NCBI RefSeq assembly: GCF_026230105.1
Contig: NC_079482.1
Location: forward strand, 19,282,001-19,346,000
Origin: Diorhabda sublineata
Lineage: Eukaryota > Arthropoda > Insecta > Coleoptera > Chrysomelidae
Direction of reading: 5' to 3'
DNA: 64,000 nt
The position numbers and the translations under genes were made by a program. The notes beneath the pieces were generated by a model. The model had not been told where the DNA came from and did not search any database. It saw nothing but the letters and a program-made list of their open reading frames with translations. Shown piece by piece: positions 24,557-35,733 of this stretch; position 1 is the stretch's first letter; each line of letters starts with the position of its first letter.

Positions 24557-24959
24557 AGGTGTGTAATATGACACTTTCTAACCTTCAATGACGTTAGTAA
24601 TGAAGCATTGAATATATGGTTGTAATAGTATATTACATAACAAGTATGGACAATGATACAAAACACTTTCCAACTAGTTGTGTACACTATTATTCCTACG
24701 ACCACGTAAAAAATTCTTCAAAAAAAAAACGTATTTTTTAAATACGAAAGTCAATTAAGCAATATCATACATGTGTTGAGAAGTATATAAACATGTGCTG
24801 AAAAGTTATAAAATCCTACAAAATATTTTTTATTTTGTTAGAGAGATGACAAAAACGAAAAGAATGATTATGAAATATTTTATAAGTAAAGAACAAAAAA
24901 AGAACCAATAGAACAATAAATTTTTTGTAACTATATTAGAGAAATAACAAGAACTAAAT
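24557..24959. other. AT-rich intronic sequence, nothing recognised
   Basis: Nothing recognised. The long minus-strand frame across 24322-24705 is the antisense of the fragment described at 24386. Confidence 0.4.
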
Positions 24960-25915
24960 ATTTTTTTTAATTTCTTATTTTTTTGACCTTTTGATAAGTT
25001 TATGTTTCTAAATCTTCTTGATAAAGAAGTCGAAAAGTCAATTTTATCTATCTTTCAAAAATTATTTGAAAAAAACTAATTTTGAAACAGAAGAGACCTA
25101 CGAGGATATATTGAAAAATTATTAGCCTACTATAGAAGCAAACAAAATTTCAATGTCAAAATATTTTATTACTCAACATATTCTCATCTTAATTGGATAA
25201 ATTTATTACAGCGAACCTGCAACGTCTCTAGACATTTAAAAAAAAATGTTTCTTCTTGCTCTGCAAACCAGACCTCCACAGCTTTTATTACCTCCTCGTT
25301 AGAAGAAAATTTACGACCTTTCAAAACTTTTTTTCAGCTGAGAAAAGAGATGATAGTCGGAGGAGCTAAATCTGGTAAATAAGGGGGGTGTTCTAGTAAT
25401 TCAAAGCATAAATCACGAATTGACGTGATCCGTTTTAGTCCAATTTCGACGGTCAGATAAAATCATGTCATGAACTGCATCGATATTGTCGAGAACCTGA
25501 TACAGAAACTGGCCTTCCCGATCGATCATCATCTTCGCAGAAAAATTTACCTCTTTTGAAGCTTGCAGTCCAATTTTTAACGGTTGCATACGAAGGACAT
25601 TGATCACTAAGGATATTAAGCATATCTTTGTAAATCTGCTTACATCTTAACCCTTTTAAATACAGGTACTTGATAATGGCTCGATACTCCAATTTTTCGA
25701 TTTTCACAATTTCGGTTGACATCTTCTTTCTTTTAATTTATTGCGTAACTCTGGTTCACTTTTTTGACGTCAAACTTTAAACTGACACTTCTAATAAGTT
25801 ATTGTTCGTTGCTATGGTAACGAAATATTTTGTTTATGCATGGAACTGGTCTAGGCTAACCTGATATCAATACATCATCGCAAAATCAAGAAGATTTAGA
25901 AACATGAAGTTATTA
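24960..25915. mobile_element. palindromic MITE, copy 2, split by a mariner
   Basis: The left part (24960-25100) contains TTTATGTTTCTAAATCTTCT and runs to AGAGACCTA. The right part (25881-25915) continues AAATCAAGAAGATTTAGAAA. Joined, they match the uninterrupted copy 1 around 15345-15380 (AAAGACCTAAAATCAAGAAG). The break falls exactly at the TA used by the mariner. Confidence 0.75.
25101..25880 (-). mobile_element. mariner family A, copy 3, internally deleted
   Basis: Both ends are present (CGAGGATATATTGA left; CGATGATGTATTGATA right, reversed). TA precedes it at 25099-25100. The following dinucleotide has become CA. The minus-strand transposase starts at 25722 (MSTEIVKIEKLEYRAIIKYL, DQCPSYATVKNW) but breaks near the end of the HTH. 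The catalytic region is missing: sequence jumps from the AATCACGAATT block to the block before GTTTTAGTCCAATTTCG, with AATT at the seam, a microhomology-type deletion of over 400 bp relative to copy 1. Confidence 0.9.
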
Positions 25916-26206
25916 TAACAATTACCAAATTGCAGTGGATTTTGTAATGTTGCATTATTGGTGGTCTCCCTAACAAATGTGTTTATTGCCCCTTGTTGCT
26001 GGATAGATAAAGTACATAAACTTGCATTGTTTTTGGGTTGTGCAGTGTCAGTATGTTGTTCAGCATTTTGTTCAACACTATGTTCAAAGTTTCTATTTTC
26101 AACTTCTTTGTTTAATGTGCTTGTGTTGCTAATGGCATTAATTATTTTATTAGCAGTCATTAATGTATTAGTTGAAGAGTCATCTATGTACTGCTCAGCC
26201 TTCACT
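25916..26206 (-). other. minus-strand open frame of unknown origin
   Basis: An Asn/Thr/Gln-rich minus-strand frame (NTLMTANKIINAISNTSTLN, VEQNAEQHTDTAQPKNNA) is open across this span. Its apparent start lies inside the inserted hAT-like MITE, so the real 5' part was cut off or lies beyond it. No family recognised. It could be a piece of a transposon protein or chance. Confidence 0.3.
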
Positions 26207-26214
26207 GTGGAGAA

Positions 26215-26632
26215 CAGGGCCGAGCCTTGCCGGGGGTGCAAAGAGTGCATGGCACCCGGGTGGCACTAAGACGAGGCGACAAAAGGCAAAAAAATAACAG
26301 AACCCCATCATGAAAAAAAAATTTAGACGCAAAGTGCCTTTCTTTGATCAGCATTTCTCCGAAAATTGTTTTCTTATTATTACAAAAATACCAAAATAGT
26401 GCGTTGAGCGTTCGGGCGAACTTGCGGCGTAAAAAAGATAATAAATAGGTAATAATAAAGAATAAGCCGCTTGCCGCAAAAACGACAGAATATATTAATA
26501 GGTACTTTTCTATCCGACTAGACTAGAAATTTACCACAAATCTCGCCTCACTAATCAAATTTCTACTAGGTACGCTAGGGCAGCATATTTTGTTCTTGCA
26601 CCCTTGCGGCGGATACCCTAGCCTCGGCCCTG
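26215..26632. mobile_element. hAT-type non-autonomous element with 8-bp TSD
   Basis: The ends CAGGGCCGAGCCT (left) and CAGGGCCGAGGCT (right, reversed) are inverted repeats. Both arms contain a GGGTGCAA block a little further in. Flanks gtggagaa (26207-26214) and atggagaa (26633-26640) form an 8-bp target-site duplication with one mismatch. The interior of 418 bp is GC-richer than the surroundings and has no transposase. Confidence 0.85.
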
Positions 26633-26640
26633 ATGGAGAA

Positions 26641-28050
26641 TTTTCATTCTACTACTTTATACATTATCCAGTAATAGTTATAACATTTAATTTTAACATT
26701 TTAATTATCTTGCAAACATTAGCATGTATTTGAACACAAATCACAACAAACTTTCAATTTAAAAAAAATCATATTGTCTACTTTTTCAGTCTCGTTAATT
26801 TTTCCTTTTGCCTTTCAGCACCCAGCCAGGTTCATATTGTATTCGCGTATTCCCTTTATCGTTCGAGACCATATATAACATAAGAAAAAGAAGTATTTCA
26901 AAACATGTATGATTTGTTATTTTTTAGTACATGTGTGAAATAAACTGATTTCTTGGGTGAAAATGAGTTTGCAATCTATCATTTTCGTAAGTGGTCGTAG
27001 GAAAAAGTACATTAAGCACCTAGGGAGAAAAGTAGGGCATTCTCGCCCGCGATGTTTGTAGAGCGTATACTATTTTTTCTCTCGCCAGATAGAAAAGTTC
27101 GTTCTTGACGTATTCTAATTCACTATCACTAGAATCGTCTAAATTCATTTCTTAATTTCAACTCTGTATTTTCACAGGATAATAAATACTAAATGTGGAG
27201 TGTCATCACGAGTAAACATTTCAATAAACGAGTCGTTGCTACGATAACGTGAGCAAAAGAAAATTCTTTCCTGTAGAGAATAGAACAGTTTTGTCCCGCA
27301 AAATTTTAATCCCGGCGACAAAAAATAGTTTTCTGGCAATACTGACTTTCGTTATCTCGGTTTCTGATGACCATATCACAATTTAATTTTCATCTGTTTT
27401 GTTATTAGAACGTTATCGTCTTAAGCATTTTCATGTAAGAATTGATTCCAATCTTAAAGGATTTTTGGTAATTTTCTGTAGTGGGTTGGCACCTCTGAAT
27501 AACAGTTCCATTTTGACAGCATTATTCGGTCATGTGTAGGATTAATTCAATTTTAAGATATTATTTTCAATAAATTATAATGAATCTTTAATCAAAGTAA
27601 ATGTAGACATGAAATATCATATTGTATTTTTGATTCAACAGGTAGTGAATTATTTATGACGGTAGAGGCCACGTTCCGCTTACAGGATGAGTTTTTTTCT
27701 GACCTAAGCGAAATTTTGAACAATTATATTTCCAAAGTCAACTGTCAAACATGAATCAGTGCTACCAACCGAAAACCTACGTTACGGTGAAATTTCCGTA
27801 ATGTATATTTTTAACAATTTTTCCATAAATAAATAATATGAATTCAAGCCGAAGTAGAGAGAAAAGTATAAAACACTCGTATCAAGAGGCCATTCCAACA
27901 TTCCTTCTATCGACCACTCGCGCTTTTCATGTCCAACAAACCATTCAACAGCTCTTTTTTAAACTAAATTAGTTCATTGCCAAAACTGATTTATCAATAT
28001 TCAAATCTATGTATTAATTGAATTTGTTTAATGAAAATGCCACTACTTTC
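26641..28050. other. AT-rich intronic sequence, nothing recognised
   Basis: No coding patch or element end identified. Confidence 0.4.
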
Positions 28051-28500
28051 ATATAATAAACCACTACGTATGCAACCAAACATACTTATCGCTTGAATAC
28101 TATGTAATTTGAATAAGTACAATTAGGTCAACGGCACGTCTAGCATTTTAACGATATATAATAAACCACTACGTATGCAACCAAACATACATATCGCTTG
28201 AACACCATGTAATATGAATACGTATAATTAGTATAGAGGGTAGAGGTTAGCAGAACCATCTCGGTGTATGGAAAAGTGTCTGTTGAAAGGAAGCAAGTGG
28301 AAGAATTTCAAAAAGCGTGCCACAAACTATTAGAGTAGGAACTGCTACATTAATATCATTTCCACTTGCTACGCTGGTGCTATTTTGGCGAGTCTTCGTA
28401 TTATAATTTGCTGTTTAAATCCCCATACAAACGGTTCTCCTTACCTCTACCCTCCAAAATAATTAGGTCAACGTTAACGTCTAGCCTTTTAAAAATATGA
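28051..28500 (+). repeat. 105-bp tandem duplication interrupted by a MITE
   Basis: The first unit (28051-28155) starts ATATAATAAACCACTACGTA and ends with GTCAACGGCACGTCTAGC and a short tail. The second unit starts at 28156, is interrupted after ATAATTAG at 28231, and resumes at 28467 with GTCAACGTTAACGTCTAGCC. The units differ at several positions, so the duplication is not recent. Confidence 0.85.
28232..28458. mobile_element. 227-bp MITE with 8-bp TSD ATAATTAG
   Basis: Inverted ends: GAGGGTAGAGGTTAGCAGAA on the left, GGAGGGTAGAGGTAAGGAGA on the right (reversed). Direct repeat ATAATTAG at 28224-28231 and 28459-28466. The 8-bp duplication points to a hAT-type or similar transposase acting in trans. 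No coding capacity. Confidence 0.85.
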
Positions 28501-29229
28501 TTTCACTTATTGAAGTGATATTGAATGAAATTTAAACTTATAATTATTATTTACATGTTCATAAAGTTCTTACACCGGCATAACTTGAAAACATAAGTGA
28601 TCTGGTCAAAATACCACTAAAGTAGTGAAGCTACAAAAATTAGAATGGAGCTAAAATTTGGTATGAATGTTCGAGACCCCATTATAAAATAATGCTGCTC
28701 CGATTGATCTATCTATCTAGAAAAACTTTTACTTGAAGTGAGAGATCTCAAAAATGTGTTTTTTAGAAAAATGGAAAGTTTAAATATGGAAAATGAGTAA
28801 CTCATTTTTTCAATACTTTTTTTCCGAAAAATCTCCACAATATGCATAAATATACACGTATACACATAACTTAAGCTGTAATACAAGTAAAAATATTTTT
28901 TCGTCAAGGTAAAAAAATATATATATAAACCAAATAGTATAATTATGAGAATTTCTGATCAAAAGAACTCAGATCCCAACTTTATACGTCAGTGTAATCT
29001 TCAGCAACAGGAAATTGCGAAAGTTTATGATCATATATTATTCAAACACGTAAATGGTTCCAATACGTCATCAGCATTTTGAGGATTCAATTCTACGTGT
29101 TCACGAGTATGGTACCAACAGTATAGGGCCTGACCTAGATATAGTGGTAGTTGCTTGAAGAATACCACTGTATTAGAAAGTATACAATCTATACAGCATA
29201 TGATTAAATTTTGAAGACGCCACGTTATT
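28501..29229. other. AT-rich intronic sequence, nothing recognised
   Basis: No coding patch found. Confidence 0.4.
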
Positions 29230-30135
29230 TAGTTGTCATCGATAGTGAACGTTTTCAGTGAAATCGTAAGCAAGGAAAAAATTGGTCATCTCTATGTGAT
29301 AGAATAGTATTATTTAAAAGGCTTCAGGCCAACCAATATAAAAGCTGAAGTAGATTCTACTCTGGGTGAGACTGTTCCTTCGTCATTAACATTAAAATAT
29401 TGGGCAGTAGAGTTTAAGCGAGGCCGTACGTCCTGCAAAGACCTGCATCGACCAAATGAGGTTACGACTCCAGACATGTTGAAGAAAATCTACAAAGCGG
29501 TATTGGATTTTCCTCCACTGGAAGTTTGCGACCTAGCAGACATAGTAGGTATTTCAAAAAATGCGGTATTAACTGAAAATTTGGAGATGAGAAAGCTGTG
29601 CGCAAAATGAGAGGCTGCACCGTTTCATAACCATGGATGAAATGTGGATTCATCATTTCACACCCGAAATAAAAGAACAAGCAAAACAATGGGCTGGAAA
29701 AGGAGAAGCGGGTACAAAGAAGGCAAAGGCCGTTTTTTGGACCCGCGTGGGATAATTTTCATTGACTATCTTGAGAAAAGAAAAACTATCATCGGCGAGC
29801 AAAGAAATCAAGCAAAAACGACCGCATTTCACTGAGAAGAAAGTGTTGTTTCATCAAGACAATGCACCAGCTCACACATGGTCAAAATTAATGAATTAAA
29901 GTTTGAATTTCTACCTCAAGCACCCTATTCGCCAGATTTAGCCCCCTTTGGATTATTTTCTGTTCCCATACTTGGAAAAATGATTCGGTAGTCAAAGATT
30001 TTCCAACAATGAAGAGGTTATGTCGGTAATTAATGGTTTTTTTGAGGAGCTTGACGATTATAATTATAAAAAGGGTATCGAACTTATTGAACATCGCTGG
30101 GAAGTGTATGGAGCTGAAAGAAGATTACGTTGAAA
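29230..30135 (+). mobile_element. mariner family E, nearly complete transposase pseudogene
   Basis: The plus strand keeps every major block of a mariner transposase in order. These are YYLKGFRPTNIKAEVDSTL (HTH 1), LKYWAVEFKRGRTSC and RPNEVTTPDMLKKIYKAVLD (HTH 2), VGISKNAV, TENLEMRKLCAK, MDEMWIHHFTPEIKEQAKQW (first Asp changed context), FSLTILRKEK, KVLFHQDNAPAHT (second Asp block) and a C-terminal ELDDYNYKKGIELIEHRWEV. Stops after MRKLCAK, a missing stretch before MDEMW and frameshifts near 29760 and 29900 disable it. The inverted ends were not resolved. Confidence 0.9.
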
Positions 30136-30567
30136 AATAAATGTATATTTTTCTGTTTTCTTTGTTGCGACAGGTACTTCGCTAATAAATACGTCGATTC
30201 CCTGAAAAGTTCCCGACCGAACAAAGAACAAAATTTTTGTTCAATAATCATTTTCATTATTCACCATAGTCTCCTTTTAAGTCTGATTACTTTTTTCATT
30301 GTTGCCCTAACCTTTTTGTTCTTCAAATACGGTCTCTTTTTGCAATGTCTCCTTTTATCCTATAAAGCAATGATGCGTTATCCTCCCCTGTTATTTTTTA
30401 CGCGTTTAAAGATATTCGAACCCCAAAAAACGCTCGTTACCACTTTTCCAACTGATTAAATCTTTTTCGGTGTAGGTTCACAGCCTAGATTCCACTGTAT
30501 TGACCAGATTAGTAAAAATTAATGAAAATATGGACGTTTTAATAATACAGAATAATTAATATAATTA
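30136..30567. other. AT-rich intronic sequence, nothing recognised
   Basis: The 109-codon plus-strand frame at 30130-30459 is Phe/Leu-rich from T-rich DNA and begins in the mariner's tail. I see no support for it as a gene. Confidence 0.4.
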
Positions 30568-30985
30568 CTATATTGCAATCTCTTTCGGTAAAATCCAGCC
30601 GATAAAACTGTATTTGCTTTTTTCAGAAGTCGGTTTCTTGCAATGTTTTGTTTTTATTTTAGGAGCGCAGTGGTGGATACAGGTTCCATCTACAATAATT
30701 ATTAATTGTTGTAAAAAATCCGACTCATTTTGCCTAAGCCAAGTCAATACCGAAAAAACAGGGCATGCATAATTTTTCAGTGAGAATATGGAAAACGCGT
30801 TCTTTTGAAATGCCATTAGCCTCTTCCATCTCTCAAATCGACGGTTGTCTTGTGCCTTGTGGTGAACTTCATCAGTCAATCTCTAACGGCCCCTTTAAAT
30901 TCAGCTGCCCAAAATTTTACGCTCGTAAATGATGATACAGAGTCTTTAAACTCCTCTTTCATTTACGGATGAGTATTGCAATTTA
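30568..30985 (-). pseudogene. mariner family F transposase fragment, copy 1
   Basis: Minus strand: FWAAEFKGAV near 30910 is the end of the HTH. Then come DEVHHKAQDNRRF and WLRQNESDFLQQLIIIVDGT followed by IHHCAPKIKTKHCKKP (30640-30740), which corresponds to the 'VDETWIHHYTPETK' block of the first catalytic Asp. Frame breaks occur between the blocks. The copy at 47.2-47.6 kb matches it in order. Confidence 0.7.
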
Positions 30986-31788
30986 AAGAATAATAGTTTA
31001 ATGTCATTTTTTCGAAAAATCTTCAAAACTTTTTCGATTTTCAAATAGAATAAAGCGTGCAAACTGACTCAAATAAGTACTGACACCTTCAGGTTGCTTT
31101 CAAGAAATTTTACGGACAACTCCACAAGAAATCATCACCAACGAAATTCGCTTTTTACTTTTAACGTATAGAGTTCGAATTCAATTATGACTTCCTCATT
31201 AACTAAATCCAAAAGACTGGGTTTGGAAGTTGGAAGTCCAGATTTTACTCCTACTGCACCAGACAATTTTTTGCAACTGTGAAAAATGATGTTTTTGCTA
31301 AAAGCAACCGCAAATTGAATTATTTTCTTCTATAGCATGTACCAGTCGTGTCCAATCGTGTGTGTACTTTATGATAACAGCTAAGAAACTTATTTATTTA
31401 GGCGATTTACTTTTCAAAAAGGAGCAGAAGTATTTAACAATTGTAATGAATACTTTTCACCAGTCTTTATAAATTTATTTTGCTTTAATAAAACCTAAAT
31501 TATATTTTTCATTATTTACTAGTTCTGCATTAAAAAAGATCCAAATAGACCGTAGAATAGAGTATACTAATTTACAAGTAACACTTCATGTTATGGATAT
31601 TATCACTTTTTTAAACTTATGAATGACTTAAGACTTTTGACTTTGAATAAAATAATTTACAGACACGGAATCAATGAGAACATCTCAGCATTAAATTATA
31701 ACGGTGATCCGAACATTTGTATCGATTATTCGAATTATTATTTAAATTTACCGAACCAAAATTATTTCAGTTTTAGTAATATTCTAAC
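30986..31788. other. AT-rich intronic sequence
   Basis: Nothing recognised before the candidate GTTAGA donor of exon 2 (minus strand) at 31783-31788. Confidence 0.4.
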
Positions 31789-32101
31789 CTTTCTAACATC
31801 TTCCCAAATTGGTTCGTCGTATCCACAAGAGCTGCCCGAACTTCCTCTCCTACCGGGATCCCACGAATTCCTTCTTGCATCCAATGAATCTGTCGAATAA
31901 TTTCTCGAATTCCTTCTCATCATATTAGGGACATGTAACATATTTTTGTTATTGATAGCCGACATCGATCGATGTGAAAGAGAATCTTTTCGTAATGATC
32001 CCGATAATCCTATGGGATCCTTTCGTAAAGTAGACGCGAAATGACTGGGATGTTCCATATCCTTTTTAGGAGGACTGTGCGGCATGACCAAAGAACCACG
32101 T
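31789..32101 (-). CDS. RRxS-rich host gene, exon 2
   Basis: A minus-strand internal exon. The acceptor is a pyrimidine-rich TATTTTTTCTCCAAAG, with the exon starting at 32101. The candidate donor is AAAG|GTTAGA, with the exon ending at 31789. It enters with one base that completes the AG of exon 1 to an Arg codon, then reads RGSLVMPHSPPKKDMEHPSH, LRKDSLSHRSMSAI, MRRNSRNYSTDSLDARRNSW and GRRGSSGSSCGYDEPIWED. At least five basic-x-Ser kinase-type sites. No domain recognised; probably disordered. It leaves in phase 0. Confidence 0.82.
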
Positions 32102-32589
32102 CTTTGGAGAAAAAATATTGATGGCGATTTTTTAAAAACCAAACAAATCGAAACCATATGAGATTTTTTATTTATTTTCAGTTTTAGGTAAGAAATCGTT
32201 CATTATAAAAAGTTCTACATGGTCTAAAAATTTTAATACACGTTTTTTGAGGTGATGTTTGTAAAAACGTAAGAATTTTACTCAAGAGTGAAGTACCTTA
32301 ATTTAAAAAAACAAAGTTAACACTTATAGGAAACTAAAGTTAGATATGGGACATAATCCAACTGTCATGAGAAAGTTACAGCGGCTTGTAGCACCGATGA
32401 TGAAACTATACAGTGTGCTATTAACAATTACTACTCCCCCTCGTATATTTGGAACGAATACCCATAACACTATAAGCAAAAACATTATATAGAGTGGATT
32501 CATTATTCTCTTATATAGTTTACATAAATGAGTTTTGTATGTATGTATGGATATGGTATCCATAATTCCCACTTCTTTTAAAAAATCTA
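32102..32589. other. intron 1, distal part, nothing recognised
   Basis: AT-rich. Only the exon 2 acceptor region (minus strand) is identifiable. Confidence 0.4.
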
Positions 32590-33035
32590 GAATGTGAGAT
32601 GGCTTTCATTGCCAGATATCTTCGTCTTCTATTCCAAGAGTTTCCAGGTTTAGTGCTCTGGAAGTCCTTAAATTTTCATACTTCGAGAGTATGTGCATAG
32701 AGGTTTCGTCATCTGTGCAACAAAATCTGCACGCCGACAGTGCCTCAAGAGAAGACTCCTGTTAGTATTCGTAGATTGTTCTTAATTAAGTTGATACATT
32801 CAGCAGATCTACTCTGGTTATAGTTTCCCACAATAATCCTTGCCTGTCTCAGCCTTTGTAGGTTGTCCCAATAATTGGTTTTGCTCTTATCTACCTTCTT
32901 CTCCATTGCTTTTTCCATTATTCTATAGCTGATACTACAGAAGGGTTCGTGTCCAATGAAGGGCTTGTCTGCTCCCGCTTTAGCGAGCTTATCAGCTATT
33001 TCATTTCACTCTGAAAGTCTGGGCAACACACTAAG
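32590..33035 (-). pseudogene. Jockey/R1-type LINE 3' end (RNase H and tail)
   Basis: The minus strand from about 33010 reads NEIADKLAKAGADKPFIGHE, the last conserved block of a LINE RNase H domain, preceded by a TGA where a Gly codon is expected. Then come FCSISYRIMEKAMEKK, YWDNLQRLRQARIIVGNYNQ and NNLRILTG, the post-RNase H tail. Frame breaks follow towards 32650. Only the 3' end of the element is present, as is usual for 5'-truncated LINEs. It is inserted in the same orientation as the host gene, within its intron. Confidence 0.8.
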
Positions 33036-33386
33036 CAGACATATATGCCAAAATTCAAACTCATTTGGGATTGCCTAGAAAAATTAAGCGAGTTAGGCAA
33101 CAAACAAGTAAAATTACCCTGCTTATGAGTTTTAAAGTGAATGGACTTTTATTATTTCTATAAATCGTCAGGGAAGAGCAGGGTAAATGGTTCCACGAAG
33201 ACATCAGGACAATAGAATATCAGAATCAACGGTTATGGGATACAGCCATGATTGGTCATTATTATTGTTAGTTTTTGAACAGGGAAGTTATGACATTTCA
33301 GTTCTATATATAGTTTTATCCACGTAACAACAAATCTTTGGGGTTATAGCTTTTTTACGGAATATATATGATATGGGCTCATTATA
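33036..33386. other. intron 1 sequence, nothing recognised
   Basis: No coding or repeat signal before the mariner end. Confidence 0.4.
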
Positions 33387-33985
33387 CGAGGTGTGGCTAT
33401 TAAGTAACGAGATTTGCGCTGCTAGAGAACAAGTACGCATTGGTTAGCGACTGTCAGCTGTTTAGCTTGATGCCTACTCTTTCAAATACGATGTCTACCA
33501 TGTCTACTATTCATACCAATGTAGCCATTGCCTAAGAAATAGATCAACGGATTGTTATGAAATTTCACATGAAACTTGTAAAAACTGCAACGGAAACTTT
33601 ATTGAAAAAAGTGTAAGGCAATGAATTATTGTCGCGTCCATGTATTTTTAAGTGGTTTGAGCGTTTTCAAAAACGGATGAAAATATAAAAATAGTTCTTT
33701 GTCTAGTTCGATTCGTGCGATTGTTGAATCTAAAGGAATCGACAAAGAACGTGTTCAGCAAATTTTACATTAAAATTTTTTTAAACATGCGAAAACTGTA
33801 TGTAAAACTGGTTCTTCATCCCGCACTGTCAGTCAAGAGGTCAGTCAAAAAAACGTCTTAAAATGGCAATGACTTCCTTTGGAATAGTTTCAAGTTTAGG
33901 AATAAACGAAGCGGTAATACAAATGCTAAATATTTCTTTTCCAATATAAAAATGGTTTATGAACCTCATAGTTACCTCCCACAAT
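33387..33985 (+). mobile_element. mariner family D, internally deleted
   Basis: Starts after TA with CGAGGTGTGGCTATTAAGTA. The right end near 33962-33983 (CTCATAGTTACCTCCCAC) is a weak inverted match. Between them the plus strand keeps the transposase start (IDQRIVMKFHMKLVKTATET, FKWFERFQK) of the SETMAR/GVQW3-like mariner group. Most of the catalytic part is gone, leaving about 600 bp. Confidence 0.65.
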
Positions 33986-34109
33986 GAAAACTATTTCAAT
34001 TTTCTTCTGTATTCTGTCATATCTGTCACATCTAAGTAGTTCTATAGTTTTCTATATAAATATAAATAATTTTATAGGACATTGCAGATTAAACTTAATT
34101 ATGCCAATA

Positions 34110-35092
34110 CGAGGGTGCTATTAAGTTTTGAGATATGGTAACACTGATGTAAATATGTCAAATCTGACATTGCCATCTTAAAGTTTCACATTTTCAATGG
34201 TGAACGTACTCAGAACGTGTTGTCATACGAATGCTATTTGTGTTGTTTACAGACTCTTGTATCGAAATAAATCGCGAACATTTTCGTGCGACAATTTTTC
34301 GAGTTTCGACGTGGATTAAACCAACAGCAGTGTGTCGAACTTGCTTCGATATTTGGTGATGAAACACCACCTCGGGCCACCATGTTTCGCTGGTTTTTCA
34401 AATTCAATCGTGGGAGCACTTCGCTACAGAGTTTTGTGCCAAAAAACATCGATGTTATGCGTAAAATGATAATGCACGTCGTCATGTGACATACCGTGAG
34501 ATTGAGGCATACCTGGGCATTAATTCCAATGGCATACATTCAATTTTACATGAACATTTGGCTGTCAAAAAAATCCTGTTCCTGTTGGATACCGCATAAT
34601 TTGCCACTCGCAAGAAGCCCAAGAAATGCTGAATAAATTCAAACGAGAAAACATAGAACGGTCAATTCTGAATGGTATACCACTATTTTCTTGCCAGAAA
34701 TGTTCGATAAAATCAAGGAAACCAATCTCAGAAGTCTCCACCACGACAATGCGAGCTCTCATCCCCAGTTCAAACAAAAACATTTTCGAATAGTTTAAAC
34801 ATCTAATTGATGGATCATCCGCCGTACAGTCCTTGTTTGGCACCCAATGATTTCTTCTTATTCCTGCAGATCAAAAATAAATTGAGGGTTTTTCCACACC
34901 TAAAGAAGCGGTTGATGCAACCACATGTTTTGGAGGTACCTCAATTGGAATTGGAAAGACTGCTTATGTAATTGATTCAAACGCACACAAAAGTGTATTG
35001 ATATTAATGGAGAATATTTTGAAAAATAATATAACAATATCCAATTATAAATAATTTTTTTCTTTGTCTCAAAATTTAAGTAGCAACCATCG
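34110..35092 (+). mobile_element. mariner family C, copy 1, with both ends (pseudogene)
   Basis: TA on each side. Ends CGAGGGTGCTATTAAGTTTT (left) and CGATGGTTGCTACTTAAATT (right, reversed). Plus-strand transposase blocks: FFEFRRGLNQQQCVELASIF, ATMFRWFFKFNRGSTSLQ, YREIEAYLGINSNGIHSI, LHEHLAVKKI, HHDNASSH-like near 34740, HPPYSPCLAPNDFFLF (34814-34861) and LEVPQLELERLL. The first-Asp region is deleted and several stops and shifts remain. Confidence 0.9.
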
Positions 35093-35730
35093 TACAGAGG
35101 AATTAAAAGAACAAATTTTATTTTTGATGGGAGACAGATAGTATTGGATATCTGATAAAATTCTTAAAAATAAAGGTACTTTACTCTTAGGTGAAATACA
35201 TATTTTGTGACAATCCATGCATACGGCTTAAAAACTTTGATATCTGATATTTCTATTCAAGTTAAATAACTTTTTATGTAGAACAACTTTCTTCGTTAAA
35301 CTAGGATTAAAATAAATCTCATATGATTTTGATTTAATTGGACAGAGTTTTTAATGGTGAGAGCAGAGCACATAATCAATGTTTGGAGATCCCATACAAT
35401 AATTTAAATTCTAATTTTATCATTTTGGTTAGTTAATCCTTTCAGATTTAATATTTTCAAAAAATAAGTCTCATGAAAATGTGTGAAAAATGAATGCATC
35501 TAAAAATTAACAGCTTTGCTTCAGAAAAAAATTGGGAATAAGGAAGGCCTATTATTCGATAGTCATGTTGATAGGAAAATGCCATTATTCGACACACACT
35601 ATAATTAGAATGTGTAAATAAGGAAACAACTAGATGATAATTATATGATTTTCATAAAAAATGATAATGGAAGTCGCAGAAACAGTTAAAAACATCGAAA
35701 ATACGCATCCAGCAGAAATAAGACTGTTTT
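35093..35730. other. intron 1 sequence, nothing recognised
   Basis: AT-rich, no feature seen. Confidence 0.4.
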
Positions 35731-35733
35731 ATA

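Noticed and set aside
24322..24705. 127-codon minus-strand frame with hydrophobic segments
   Set aside because: It is antisense to the short MDIKFANNKL fragment and AT-rich flanks; no motif, splice context or family resemblance.
30130..30459. 109-codon plus-strand Phe/Leu-rich frame
   Set aside because: Arises from T-rich DNA downstream of a mariner; no signal sequence, motif or homologue recognised.
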